Made by a program: the position numbers and the translations under genes. Below, piece after piece: positions 11,226 through 22,469 of a stretch of DNA of 64,000 bases. The stretch lies in contig KL197709.1 of the NCBI GenBank assembly GCA_000697665.1, positions 1,906,538 through 1,970,537 of the forward strand, read 5' to 3'. The notes under the pieces are model-generated. The model did not search any database, was not told the origin of the DNA, and was given only the letters and a program-made list of their open reading frames with translations. The stretch comes from Jaapia argillacea MUCL 33604 (lineage: Eukaryota > Basidiomycota > Agaricomycetes > Jaapiales > Jaapiaceae). Each line of letters starts with the position of its first letter. Position 1 is the first letter of the stretch.

Positions 11226-13646
11226 GATGTAGCGGTTGTTGAATTAAGATAGGGAAAGCAAGTTTGATCCGAAAGAAATTAAACCGAAGGAGGTTGGAAG
11301 AAGAGCGAATGAAAGAATAGAACCACCAGGGTTGTAGGATAGAGGAGAGGTTGAGAGACGCGAGAAAGTTAAGAAGTGAAGACCAACCTTCGTTGCTGCT
11401 TGATATACCCTTGGGGGCGGGATGTCTCAGACAACCGGACGGACGGAAAGGAGGGACGAGGAGAGTGCCTGCTTATGTCTGTCGCATGTTTCAGTTGAGA
11501 CCAGAACTGATGGCGGCGCAGGACACGCATGTACCAGTCGAGATCGTTAGAGCTGACCATCACTCATCTCAAACGAGTGACTCGAACCGGTCACTGTCAG
11601 AGTATGCAAGGATGAGTTTATGGACGGTTTGCAAGGGATCTTGAATGATACCGTCCCAGAGTTCCACCGATCCAAGTCCAAACACAAGTGCCCGCGAGAC
11701 TCCGCGAATATCGAGTCTGGAAGGCGGTGAAACTCGCCAAGCTGAGACGGTCATCAAGGATGGGAACGGCAGAGTGATGCCACGACATCCGCGTGGCGAT
11801 CGATGGCAGGGTAAGATGTTGACATGCTTGAGAGCGACATTCAGTGCGGGGAAGCTTCAAAAACCCCGCCAAGAAGAAGAATGAGAACGGACGCCGTGAG
11901 GATACTGCTGTTGATCTAGTAACGAAGTTACTTGTCAGCACATCCTGTTTCAATCGAGGTCGGAGATTGCGTTAATGTCCCTTGTCTCCGCCCTATTCAC
12001 GAGCGGTGGCAGTAGCACCAGATAAAGCATGGGCATGAAGTTGGATTGGCAAGACGTGAGAGTCACAGCGAGCTCGAGGGGGGGGGGCGATTTATAGAAG
12101 CAATACTCGGGTTGGCTTCCCCTCGACACTGGGAATAAGCTTTCCTGAAAGCGAAAGAGCCCCGTACGTCGATGAATGCGCGTCTTCGTGATGTATAGAG
12201 AAGCTGGCCCATAGCATAAGGGCTTTGATCCCCGAGAGATTCTTGAAACGTATCTCGCGATAGCAGCGAAAGAGTTGGAATCGTGGCACAGAAGGCTAGG
12301 TACGCCACGAGACATTTGAAGGCTGCTCTGGTTTGGAGACACATCTGCCAAAACGGGAAGGATCATCCAGGTTGGCGTATCAGCCTGACTGTCAGGCGAA
12401 GAGAACACTGAACACATGCAACCGGGATTTCATCGAGCCGCCATGTCCAAAATAACTGGGAAGGTGGATTAGCTCGGCGCTCAATTGCAAGTGACGAGAG
12501 TCCGACGCACTCGGAAGAAACATTGGGTGTTAGCTGAGCACCCAAATTAACCTAAGGGCATACTCCGGTCAGCATGAAACATAAATTGATAAAGATCGGG
12601 GTAAGCTAGGGTCCAGCCATCCATATCAACGTACATCCAAATGAGAGCATCCGTAGTGTTGGTGGCCTAGCAAAGCCGGGCAAACGCAAGATATGTCCTG
12701 TCCTCTCCGAATCGGACTTGGGAAAAGAAGTCAGCGTCCTTGTATGATCACACCTCACGGCTTGACTGGAGAAGTCCTGAGCGGCATCTTGCGCGAAGGA
12801 GTGATGAAGGACAATGGATTCTGGTTTAATTCCTCCTTATTCTCCCAACGAACAACGTGCGGTGCCTATATCATATTCAACGATTCGCGTGGCGAATGTG
12901 GCGCTCATTTAACCGGCGAGGAGAGCGTTGGAGGAACTCGGAGACTGAACGACGTACAGAACAAGAAAAACATATCGAAATTCAAATCTACAAACTACAA
13001 TGCATCCAAAACGGGAATTGGTCGCCTCGTGGTGGAGACGTCCTGTGGCGATCTGCAAATTCAGGGGATCTCCACCTCTGTTGCAGCCGCGTCGATCGTT
13101 GATTCTGTCGCTTCTCCTTAACCGCCGGTTTCATGTCATGACTTCTGTGTTGTAACGACATGAGGACAATGCGCGAAAATATGGGTCCACAAGTACGTGT
13201 CTCGACTCTGGCGATTCCTGGTTTCCAGGGCCCGTAATTGACAAAAATATCACTATTTTCACAGCAGGACAATGGGTGACGCTGAGTGATGGTGTTGATA
13301 CGGTAAACCGATTCCACCGGACGCATGATTGCGATTAATGAGCCAATGAACTCATCTTTGGTTCTTGACATGTGTTCGCGACACGTCGGAACGCTAACGC
13401 GACTCTCTCGCGCGAGTCAATATGTCGATCAGATCTGGGTTTATTGGGCATATTCTGCTCGGTGCCATCAGTGACGAACAAAGGCAGTGTTGTTCTGTCC
13501 ACCGATATCCCATTTTATTCTTTCTGGTGCTCAACTTCTTCCGCTTGGTCCGCAGAGGGGTACGTATAAATACCGCCACCACCCGGACTTGTTCGTTTCA
13601 TCGCCACTTGTGCCCACATATCCTAACCTTCGTCCTATCCCCTGTC
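11226..13646. other. 2.4-kb stretch with no recognisable gene
   Basis: It contains the chitinase promoter at the left and the promoter of the proline-rich gene at the right. Several frames of 60-155 codons exist on both strands (for example 12693-13121 plus, 11950-12417 minus), but none shows a domain, a biased composition or a splice-consistent extension. A G9 run lies near 12078-12086. No terminal repeats or transposon protein could be seen. Confidence 0.55.
13565..13572 (+). promoter_or_regulatory. TATA box of proline-rich gene
   Basis: TATAAATA stands 75 bp before the ATG at 13647. It is a good consensus and supports 13647 rather than the farther in-frame ATG at 13422, which lies upstream of this element. 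Confidence 0.6.
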
Positions 13647-14447
13647 ATGGTTTGGTCTATTGCTCGCCCCTCATCACCCGTACCTCCTCCCATGCCCTCA
13701 CCTCAGCTCCTTCCGACCCCTCTCCCATCACCACCCTTTCCTCGCAAATCATCCCCCACATTGCGCAGGCCCCTCACTGTAACCCACCTGGTCACAGCAC
13801 CGATCCCTCCTGGTCTTGTTGGATCCCCTCTTCTCAGACATATGAGGTCGCCTAAGCTGTGCAGTCGTTGGTCAGATGACGAGGACGACGAAGACTTTGT
13901 GGAGAGACAATTGGGAATGGGGATGGCAGACGTCGATGAGTTTGGAGTTGGTTTACCTACGCCACCCAACAGCGGCCGTGTCAAGAAGATAAGGCCAAGA
14001 CCGACCCCTATCGACACATCCCTTCTCACACCACGGTTGACTCCTCGGGGTTCACGGTTTCGAGCCAATCATCGACGCACCTCATCCATCAGCATCTCAC
14101 CTCGCTCCCGACCTCGCTCTCCGCCATTGACACCGACTGTGGCATCTCCACCCCCACCAGTCCCCCCTATCCCCACGTTCTTACTAGAACCCGGCGATGT
14201 CATCAGGAAACCAACCCTACGGCCCATTTCCTCCGACGTGCTTTCCCCGAATATCAAATCTTTCGAGATGCATGTTGATTATATCCATATCCCGGACTTG
14301 ACGCTGGACTCCACCAGCCTCCCAAGGGAGGGATCGAGGAAAGAGACGAAGCGGCCGAGGGAAGTGGAGGAGCCCCTCACGTGTGCGAAATTCTTTGCAC
14401 TCCGCAATCCTCGCACTGGCAGAGCTGTTCACATCCGCGCTCATTGA
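13647..14447 (+). CDS. Proline/arginine-rich protein of unknown function
   Basis: A single exon of 266 codons. The N-terminal third is Pro/Ser-rich (SSPVPPPMPSPQLLPTPLPS). The middle has an acidic patch RWSDDEDDEDFVERQLG and then LPTPPNSGRVKKIRPRPTPI. A basic, Ser-rich segment (RRTSSISISPRSRPRSPP) and a more ordered C-terminal part (DVLSPNIKSFEMHVDYIHIP) follow. No catalytic domain or signal peptide. Composition suggests a disordered regulatory or scaffold protein with many SP/TP phosphorylation sites; this is inference. The ORF remains open upstream to 13422, but the TATA box at 13565 argues for the start at 13647. Open frames in the other phases across 14381-14674 may be chance. Confidence 0.6.
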   Translation: MVWSIARPSSPVPPPMPSPQLLPTPLPSPPFPRKSSPTLRRPLTVTHLVTAPIPPGLVGSPLLRHMRSPKLCSRWSDDEDDEDFVERQLGMGMADVDEFGVGLPTPPNSGRVKKIRPRPTPIDTSLLTPRLTPRGSRFRANHRRTSSISISPRSRPRSPPLTPTVASPPPPVPPIPTFLLEPGDVIRKPTLRPISSDVLSPNIKSFEMHVDYIHIPDLTLDSTSLPREGSRKETKRPREVEEPLTCAKFFALRNPRTGRAVHIRAH

Positions 14448-15002
14448 TCGACAATCTCCACGACATCCAAAATTCAGCACTCGAGGCATACCTTCCTCTC
14501 GTTCACCATCACTCTTTGCACGTATCATTTACAACTTCAACGACATTCATTTCGCCATCAAAATCGATAGACCTCACCGGCAGACTGTACCCAACCCCTT
14601 TTCCTGCCCACTGTATTCATGTACAGCCATGTTTCAACAGTTTTGCAGGATCGCTATGGACGCTCGCTAAATAGACACCCCGGACTCCGCCGCCGACACT
14701 CGTTCTCTGCATCCATCTTTCCCAGTAGAAAGTCTACACTAGTCTTCCAATAATTGTTCACTGTTTATACCATATGCTATCCTGTAGTCAAAGTAGATAT
14801 CTACGTTACTGTACCGTTCTTTGTTTTCCATACTCGTTGACGTCAATGTCACTGTTCCTCGTAAAATTGCCGCGATGCTAAGTTGCTGTAGTGTTGGTTC
14901 GGCAAGTTCCTAGCATCGCCTATTATGTCCATGAAGACTCCTGGGCGTTTGCAGAGTTGCATCGCCCACGACCTCGTTCACGTCTTCCCAGTTCTGTCCG
15001 AC
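14448..15002. other. Intergenic region, nothing recognised
   Basis: About 555 bp between the stop of the proline-rich gene and the start of the WTAP-like gene; expected to hold a 3' UTR and a promoter. A frame open from 14383 to 14670 crosses the left boundary but has no known similarity. Confidence 0.5.
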
Positions 15003-16406
15003 ATGGACTTGCCATCGACGCGTGAGATAGAGCTGGAGACTTTACTGAGGCAGAGGGATGTCCAGGTATCAGAACTTACGGTGCGTACAGCCGGAAGGGC
15101 TCTCAACATCACGGCCTGCGGCCAGCGAGACTCACGTTTGGTTGGTTTACATGTGGCGATGTATCTCTTCATTCCTTCCTCGTGCTTATCATCAGGATGA
15201 AGTGACAAGACTACGACAGTACCTTTCGACCCAACCTGGCCCGTCAACGACTGACCCTATCTCTCTACCGCCCGCGCTTATATCGCTCTTGTTGCCCCAC
15301 ATCAACGATGCTCGTGACAAGAACTCTATCATCTCTACACATGGGAAACCTGGCTCTGGTTCTGTGGTGGCTGCGCTCACGCAAAGAGCAAAGTTGATGC
15401 AAGAGGAGAACGACGAGTTATATGACTTGTTGAAGAAGGGCGAGACCGGGAAGTTGAAGGAGGAAGTAAGAGGTCTTAGGAGGGTTGTGGACAGACTTGA
15501 GACTGCACTCAAAGGTCCGTTTGACCTCGAACTTCTGTGTCATGTGCTTGGTCTGAGTTCTCGAATCTGTTCTTAACGCGTCGCAGAATCACACAACGTC
15601 ATACGATCCTTATCGTGAGTACTTTCTCAGTATAGCTGCTCCCAGCGTTGTTGTTGGTCTGACACCCAACGCCTATCCACAGGACTGAGCTCGAAAAGTC
15701 GTATGAAATTTCGACATCCGCAGCACCTCGGAACGCGCACCAACCTCCTCCGTCTGGTGGCGCCTCGAGCGGAGGCGCCAGTAACGGCACGAGACAACCA
15801 CCTACTGGTCCTCGTGCCCACAAGAAGCCGCGATTGTCTCAATCAGAATCCCAGCAGGACGTGAGCCTGTCCCCGACATTGTCCATCGCGTCTATGCCTA
15901 GAGCTTCGGGCGCGCCGCCATCTAATCACAAGTCCAATAACGTCTCATCTAATCCGCCAAGTAATATACCAAACCACAGTCATCCGAAAAGAAGGAACGA
16001 TGACCCCAGAGCCTCGAGGGAACGCGAGCATTCCCAACCGCCACATATGTCGCCGATCCCCAAGTCACACCATCATAGCAATCCAAAATGGGAGGATGAA
16101 GAAGATGTGCGAAAACGTCCGAGGTTGAACGAGGATAGGATTGATCGCGACCGCGACAGAACCAGGGGAGGTCGGGAGCGGGAGCGGGAACGGGAACGAG
16201 AGGTTGACAAACCAAGAGAGCGAGAAAAGGGAAGGGACCGAGAGCGAGACAGGGACAGGGATGTGGACAGGGATCGACGACGCGGTGGTCCTCCGGGCGG
16301 TAATACGAATGGTGGAGGTGCTGGTGGTGGAAATGGAGGCGGGAGGAGGGCGGGTCGAGGCATGTCGAGTGGCGATCGGACGTTGGCGCAGAGATTGGGA
16401 CTCTGA
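15003..16406 (+). CDS. WTAP/Mum2-like subunit of the m6A RNA methyltransferase complex
   Basis: Four exons: 15003-15080, 15196-15514, 15587-15614 and 15683-16406, 382 codons plus stop with all phases matching. The N-terminal half is coiled coil (STREIELETLLRQRDVQVSEL, then VTRLRQYL). It contains the WTAP-family signature RAKLMQEENDELYDLLKKGE followed by KEEVRGLRRVVDRLETALKES and RSLSTELEKSYE. WTAP/Fl(2)d/Mum2 scaffolds the METTL3/Ime4 methyltransferase in the nucleus. The C-terminal half is disordered with Arg-Glu/Arg-Asp dipeptide repeats (positions about 215-320) and a Gly-rich segment, as in splicing factors. Exon 3 is only 28 nt. An in-frame ATG at 14925 would add 26 residues; 15003 was chosen because it starts directly at the conserved helix. 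Confidence 0.8.
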
Positions 16407-18081
16407 ATTCATGTCTTGTGCTGGACATTCGATGACGACTATCATGACCACACGACCACCACATTTACAGGATGGCTACTATTTTCTTGACAAAATGACT
16501 TGGATTGTTGTCAAGTAGTGTATCCGGTACGCATATATTCCCGCAGGCACCCAGTGCACCCTCTGTATCCTTATTTTTATCCGTTATTTATTCAGAGCTA
16601 ACTGTTGTATCGTTCTCCTCGCAGGTTGTACTAATATCCCCACGCTGTCGTAGTGCTTTGCGATTGTATCTATTCACTGGGTTCTGTTCGAGATGTCAAC
16701 TGTATCGTGCGTTCCTCGATATCATTGTTATATCACTCTCTGGTTAGGCTTGCTTCCCCTCAGTCCACTAGCATGGTGCGTCGATTCTTCAACTAACTAG
16801 AAGGATACGTCACTGTCACTTGTTCGGGATAGTATCCCCCTTCCGCCCGGACGGATACGATTTGGCTCTACCACCGCGGAGTTCTCTGCCCTTCTGCGCT
16901 TACCCGAAAATTAAGGCAGACTTCTGGCTGCAGCGAACTCGCTTAACTATATCGCCGGAGCTTGTTGCTATCGTCAAACACCTCGGGAAAGTGAAGATAA
17001 ACTCAAGGACCCTGCATGCCAACTCAGAGTGATGCTAAGAGTTTTCTTTCCCTTCTCATATGCACTAATATGGTCGACGTTGCCAGGTGGTGGTGAGTGT
17101 GGGCGTCTAGATACCATACAATCAGGGTACATGCGGTATTGAGAAGATTAATATTGGAGGAATGAAGCGAAAACTCGTATTCTGAACTCAATCTGAACTT
17201 GAACTTATGTTCGCCGCGTTTCCTAAACACTTCCAACTCAGCTGGCCTCTCAGGCGTACCATTGAACTTGAAGGTTGATCGTCTCCGAATGTTTCCATAC
17301 AACAATATTGATCATTGACAATGATATCGTGTCATTCCAAGTTATCCCTCTTCCAATTTCTAATCAGGTTCTATACTTCGCCAGCCTCGCCAAGACTCCT
17401 GCAGGACATCATGACCAGGCGCTTCGTTCGAATATTCCATGGTCATAACCTCCCACAAAGTCCCTTGATTATCAGGTCCGAGTTCCTATGGACCTGATAT
17501 CATGCTCCGCCGACTTCCAGTGCCACGTTTCTCAGTGAACGACCTCGGGCTGAAAATTGTCGGATTATCTTGCTAATTCCCATCTCGTAGGCCTCGGCGC
17601 CCTTCGCACGCACCGAACATCAGTGGCGGCCATCTCCCGTCCACATCTGTTTTGATTTGTCGCTTCAACAACTGCCCATCCATCGAGGAACTCCATCTTG
17701 CTTCTTGCACGATGATATCACGCTCACATGAACTGAGCGCTCTAAATTCAGCTCGCTGTGGAGGTCATGCCCCCACCACTTCATGACAACCCGTGCAATT
17801 CCTGGCGTCCGTCAGTGCAACTGAAGAAGATCTTTACCTCGGACCAGCAAGTGCCGAGCGAGTTTTCAGTCTTGCTTCTCATCTTTTCCCTTGCTGTGTG
17901 TTCGAGAGCACGAGGATCGCAAGCCATCCATCTTCTTCACAGTACTTGGACCGCATGAGTGTGAGCGAGGATTGGTGATGAGAATATTCCTTGTCTCCCT
18001 CCAGCCCCACCCTCTGATATAAAATCGCCCCGGACAATTCGAAACTTTCACTGGCACCTCCAATTGTCAATACGATTCAAG
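16407..18081. other. 1.7-kb intergenic region without supported gene
   Basis: Contains the 3' UTR of the WTAP-like gene and the promoter of the glutaminase gene. No frame with domain content. A perfect 9-bp inverted repeat, ATCAGGTCC (17471-17479) and GGACCTGAT (17490-17498), could form a hairpin with a 10-nt loop. Its role is unknown. Confidence 0.5.
18018..18024 (+). promoter_or_regulatory. TATA box of glutaminase gene
   Basis: TATAAAA lies 58 bp before the ATG at 18082, in the expected core-promoter position for an inducible secreted enzyme. Confidence 0.6.
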
Positions 18082-21000
18082 ATGAATCTCCTTCATCTCG
18101 TATCGTTAACCGCACTCGTTGCCGCAGCGCATGTTCTAGCGGTGTCATGGACCGCGACGCCGTTTAACCCTGCTTCCGTACCACTCGCTGTTCGAACCCC
18201 ATATTTGTCGTGCTGGCTGAATCAAGGCGCCGGCACTGCACTCAATGCTGCATGGCCCTCATTTTGGACAGGCTCGGTGAGGGCACTACTCCATGTATTC
18301 TTGTTACCCGACTCATAGCAAACATTGGTTGTAGACGTTGGGATGGGCTGGATATGTGAAGGTTGATGGGACGACTTACAACTTCCTCGGAGCACCCACT
18401 GTCGCTGGTGCCTCAAAGGCTGTTCAAAAGAGCGTCACGGTAAGCTATGGAGGATCAAAAGGATCTGAAATCCTTTCTAATCAGAGTGTAGTTCACTGCG
18501 ACACAAAGTACATTCGTTATGACCGCGGGTCCAGTCGACCTTACAGTCAACTTCCTTTCTCCCGTCGAGGTGAGTCTTTCTTATCCCTAACTTTGATGTA
18601 CCTCGCTTGACCTCGGCGTCTATCAAACCAGCCTACCGATCTAGTCAAGCAATCTTTACCCTTTTCATACCTTGCATTATCCGCGGCTGCGAATGATGGT
18701 GGTTCCCACTCGGTACAAGTTTACACTGACATCAGTGCTGAATGGATTTCTGGCGACGATAGTCTCACCGCCAACTGGACTACCACGACTGGCAGTGTCC
18801 TCACCCACCAAGTCCAATTAGAGACTCAGTCCTTGTTCACCGAAGTATCGGATCATATTCAACGTGAGTAAAATGATATCCCATCTCACTTCGACTACGA
18901 CTGACCAAACCCTAGAGGGATCGGCCTACTATTCTACCTTGAACGTACGCCCCCCTTCTCCCTCCTACTCCCCTCCCACTGACAACCACCACTACAGACA
19001 AACAACGTTACCTATCAAACCGGCCAAGACATCGTCGTTCGAGCTCAATTCATCAACAACGGCGAACTCACCAACACCCAAGACACCAATTTCCGAGCTG
19101 TCTCAAATGATTGGCCCGTTTTCGGTTTCGCTCATGATCTTGGAACTGTCACCACCACATCAAGCGCACCCGTCGTTGTCTCTGTTGGACACGTCCGTGA
19201 TCCGGCTATTGAGTATATCGTAGCCGGTGGAGGATATCAGAATAGGAGTTTGTATTTCTGGAGTCAATATCCCACTGTTGCTTCTGCTGTAAGTCAGCGC
19301 GGTTATAGGACAGATGCTGAAAAGAGTGGCTGATTTTCTTTACGATAGATATCTTTCTTCCTTGGGGACTACGCCAACGCTCTTTCGCGTGCCAATGCGT
19401 TTGATAGCAAGATCGACAGCGACGCCAGCGAGATATCTTCTGACTATGCGTCAATTGTGGCGTTATCTGTCAGGCAGGCTTTCGGTGCCACTGAGATTAC
19501 GATCTCGAAGAATAGTGACGGGACTTGGAACACGAGTGACGTGCTTATGTTTATGAAAGGTGAGGACTACATACCAGTCTTCCCAACCATCAAGCTAATC
19601 CAGCTACGTACCTGTTTTGCAGAGATTTCCAGTGATGGGGTGGGTCTTGTTCTTTGGATCCTAACGTTTCGCTCATTGCTGGGTATTAGAACGTGAATAC
19701 TGTGGATGTGATATTCCCAGCATGGCCTATATTCCTATATGCCAACCCTACACTCGGGAAGTACCTCCTCTTGCCACTCTTTGAGTACCAAGCAACGGGG
19801 ATGTACCCGAACAAGTGGAGTGTGCACGATATGGGTGAGCGTTTGCCGACGTTCTCTGTTGTGATTTATGGCTGAGGTTTGGGTTTAGGGGCAAGTTATC
19901 CAAAGGCTATTGGCCATAATGATGGTAAGTGTTGTCGTTTTGGGAGCGTTGGGTAGTTCTGATGAGTACGGTGTAGGACTTGACGAGGCTATGCCTGTTG
20001 AAGGTCTGTCTTCTCAATCTGAAGTTCCATTTGAACACTTCTGATTGGCAGCGACGATGAAAAACAGAAAGCGGCAACATGCTAATCATGACATTGAGCT
20101 ACACCCAAAAATCCAACGATGACTCTCTTATAACCACCTACGTCAGTCGCCTTCATCACTCCTACCCTTGCCCATTGTTAACTTTTTGAATTCCCAGCAA
20201 GCCCTCCTAGACCAATGGACCCAATTCCTAATCTCCGACTCTTTGATCCCCGCGAACCAAATATCGACAGACGACTTTGCAGGCTCGTTAGCTAATCAGA
20301 CTAACCTTGCTATCAAGGGTATCGTGGGTATCAAGGCTATGAGTGTCGTCGAGGGGCTGTTGGGGAATGGGACGAAGGAGGCGAATTATAGTGTGAGTGG
20401 GCTGTTTTGGGTGAGGGATGGATTGAAACCTGATGGTGGGTTTGTGTAGTCGATTGCGGCGGATTATGTGACACAGTGGCAGGGATATGCGACATCTTCG
20501 GATGGGCAACACTTGACACTGTCGGTAAGTCGACCTCTTACCTTTCCTCTCCCTGAAATTGTTCACATATACGGACCTTTTCTAGTACGGTAACGATTCC
20601 AGGTAAGTGGCGGCGTGACTCCGTCCAGCGGTTTGGTGTCGCTGAAATCCATGTGGTAGCTGGGGCCTTTCGTATAATTTGTTAGGCGACAAGTTGTTGA
20701 ACTTGAATCTATTCCCAAGCTCTGTTTATACTATGCGTATGTTGTTTCTATTCCCCATATCTTTCCGCCTGACGGTTTTTGCATGTCGATAGAGACGGCT
20801 TGGTATGAGACGCATGCGAGTATGTCACATATCCTCTGACATTGCGACCATCGATGGTAATGAATACACGATTTTAGACGCGTATGGTGTACCCCTCGAC
20901 ACGCGACACACCTACACGAAATCAGGTCTGTCGTCGTCTTCCATTCCCACTTACCATTACTCATGCCTCCCCGCGTAGATTGGCAGCTCTGGACGGCAGC

Positions 21001-21262
21001 GATCGTCACCTCCAACACGACAAGAGACTTGTTCATCAGTTCGGTCAGGAGTTATGCAGCTGATGGGATGAGCAGCCAGCCCCTTGGGGATTGGTACGAG
21101 ACTACGAATGGGGCAGTGGAGGGATTCAGGGCTAGACCTGTTGTTGGTGGGCATTTGGCGTTGGTGAGTACTTCTTTCTTGATAGGGGAAGTTGAGGCTG
21201 ATTGGAGTGTGGGTAGTTGGTCGTGTGAGAAGCAGAGGAAGCGAGATAGAAGACAGGAGTAG
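18082..21262 (+). CDS. gtaA: Secreted glutaminase A (GtaA family)
   Basis: Starts at 18082 with a signal peptide (MNLLHLVSLTALVAAAHVLA) followed by the GtaA N-terminus SWTATPFNPASVPLAVRTPYLSCWL. Spliced exons give the long N-terminal domain (DUF5127), the middle DUF4965 segment with DWPVFGFAHDLG, and the C-terminal all-alpha domain (DUF1793) with NKWSVHDMG, GHNDGLDEAMPVE plus ESGNMLIM, and ETHANAYGVPLDTRHTYTKSDW near the end. Many N-x-S/T sites fit secretion. GtaA-type enzymes deamidate glutamine to glutamate outside the cell. More than ten introns, one splitting nearly every 100-200 bp after 19.5 kb. The 3' end is uncertain: the conserved GGHLAL is followed by an unusual tail to the stop at 21262, so the true end may lie slightly differently. 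Confidence 0.85.
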
Positions 21263-21506
21263 ACAAGGGATTGGGAATGAGTAAATGGAGTCTGTTGTCA
21301 TTGATCGATCCGTGCATACCATTTCCCCACCTCCACGCTGCCAGAGACCCATCCAACTCCGCGAGATAGTCACCGTGCCTCCTACAGCAACCCCAGAGTG
21401 TCCCAAAATAGACAGATGTGAGGTTAGGGTGAGTATGACGTCAAACAGCCCGTGTCAGCCACTTGTGCACCTCCGTTGTCTGCGTCCTTGCTGCGTCCAT
21501 GCATTC

Positions 21507-22148
21507 ATGGAGATCCGAACTATCCCTGGAGACGAAAAGTCGCCGGGAGCGATCTACCTGACAATCCCTCCGCGTTTCTACATTCTGCCCGTCTCCGCGT
21601 TCGTCGCCGGCTCCCTTATCGGCCTCGTCCGCGGCTCCAGAGCTGCCTCCCTCAGATTCCTCGCCGAAAATGCTCACCGCGCTCCAAAGACCCTCCAGGG
21701 TTGGTACTTTTATCAAAAGACTAAGAATTACAAGGTCTTGCTCGGCGGCTTGAAGGGCGCCGGCATCGAGGGGGCCAAGCTAAGCGTCATTACGGGAGGC
21801 TGGGTCGGCATTGAGGAGGGCTGCCGGAGGGTTGGCATGGAGGAGTTTGGGGAAGTCGGAGCTGGCGTGGGCACTGCTGCGTTGTTCGCTGGCGTCTGTA
21901 AGTGACTACGCGATTATTGGTGTTTCCGTTTTAACACCGTCGCAGACCGACTGCCATGGAGAGCCGCAGGAAGAGCGATGGTATTGGGCTTGATGATTGG
22001 TGGGATCATGAAAGGACTCAAGTGGGGCAAAGAACAGTTACGCGATGAGGCGCAGAAACGAGCTGTGGACCTGGAAGAGGCTGTGAATGAGGACGGTCGG
22101 GAAGGAGTCGGGGCTGCGACAGATGCATCGCCGATGACTGAAAAATAA
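21507..22148 (+). CDS. Tim17/Tim22/Tim23-like small membrane protein
   Basis: Two exons, 21507-21897 and 21946-22148, 197 codons plus stop. Sequence begins MEIRTIPGDEKSP, then PPRFYILPVSAFVAGSLIGLVRGSR with a glycine-rich membrane helix. Then GWYFYQKTKNYKVLLGGLKGAG and two more Gly-rich hydrophobic segments (GEVGAGVGTAALFAGVYRLP, MVLGLMIGGIMKG). This spacing of Gly-rich helices is that of the Tim17/22/23 superfamily of inner mitochondrial membrane proteins. It resembles an uncharacterised fungal branch rather than Tim17, Tim22 or Tim23 themselves, so function is open. The frame is open upstream to 21285; 21507 is chosen because conservation seems to start there. Confidence 0.6.
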
Positions 22149-22469
22149 TCACTTTATTTCCCTCGATTTATAATGAAACACTCGGATAGCTGTGGCGCAG
22201 TCTGTCGGCGAGAAAAGGGCTAGATGAAAGAAAAAAGCAATGCCGAGTTGAAAGAGAAGAGATGTTTGGAGCTGGCCATAATAATATCGTGTCTACGGCT
22301 TTCCATTCATATGACCAGCGGTGGAGCAGAACTCTGTTCGTCATCGACATCGACGACGATAACAACAAATTCCGAATCTACGACCCTTGCTTTATCTGAC
22401 CACTCATCTGACCCCCCTGCGCCCTCGTCATCCACTTATTTCCTGTCCCTATTGCCACGCGCAAAAGCA
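22149..22469. promoter_or_regulatory. Promoter and 5' leader region of SCH9
   Basis: 321 bp between the Tim17-like stop and the chosen Sch9 start. The Sch9 frame stays open here, with in-frame ATGs at 22224 and 22311, so part may be coding. No other gene is visible. Confidence 0.4.

Noticed and set aside
11575-11600. tRNA B-box-like sequence GGTTCGAGTCAC on the minus strand
   Set aside because: No matching A box, no acceptor stem and no cloverleaf can be drawn from the flanks.
12693-13121. 142-codon plus-strand open frame
   Set aside because: No domain, no compositional bias, no splice-consistent extension; likely chance.
13422-13646. N-terminal extension of the proline-rich gene from ATG 13422
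   Set aside because: A good TATA box (13565-13572) lies inside the extension, and its composition differs from the rest.
14383-14670. 95-codon plus-strand frame overlapping the 3' end of the proline-rich gene
   Set aside because: No recognisable similarity and no in-phase splice from the upstream gene; kept only as a possibility.
16141-16300. GA-rich repeat as a microsatellite
   Set aside because: It encodes the in-frame Arg-Glu/Arg-Asp tail of the WTAP-like protein, so it is coding low complexity.
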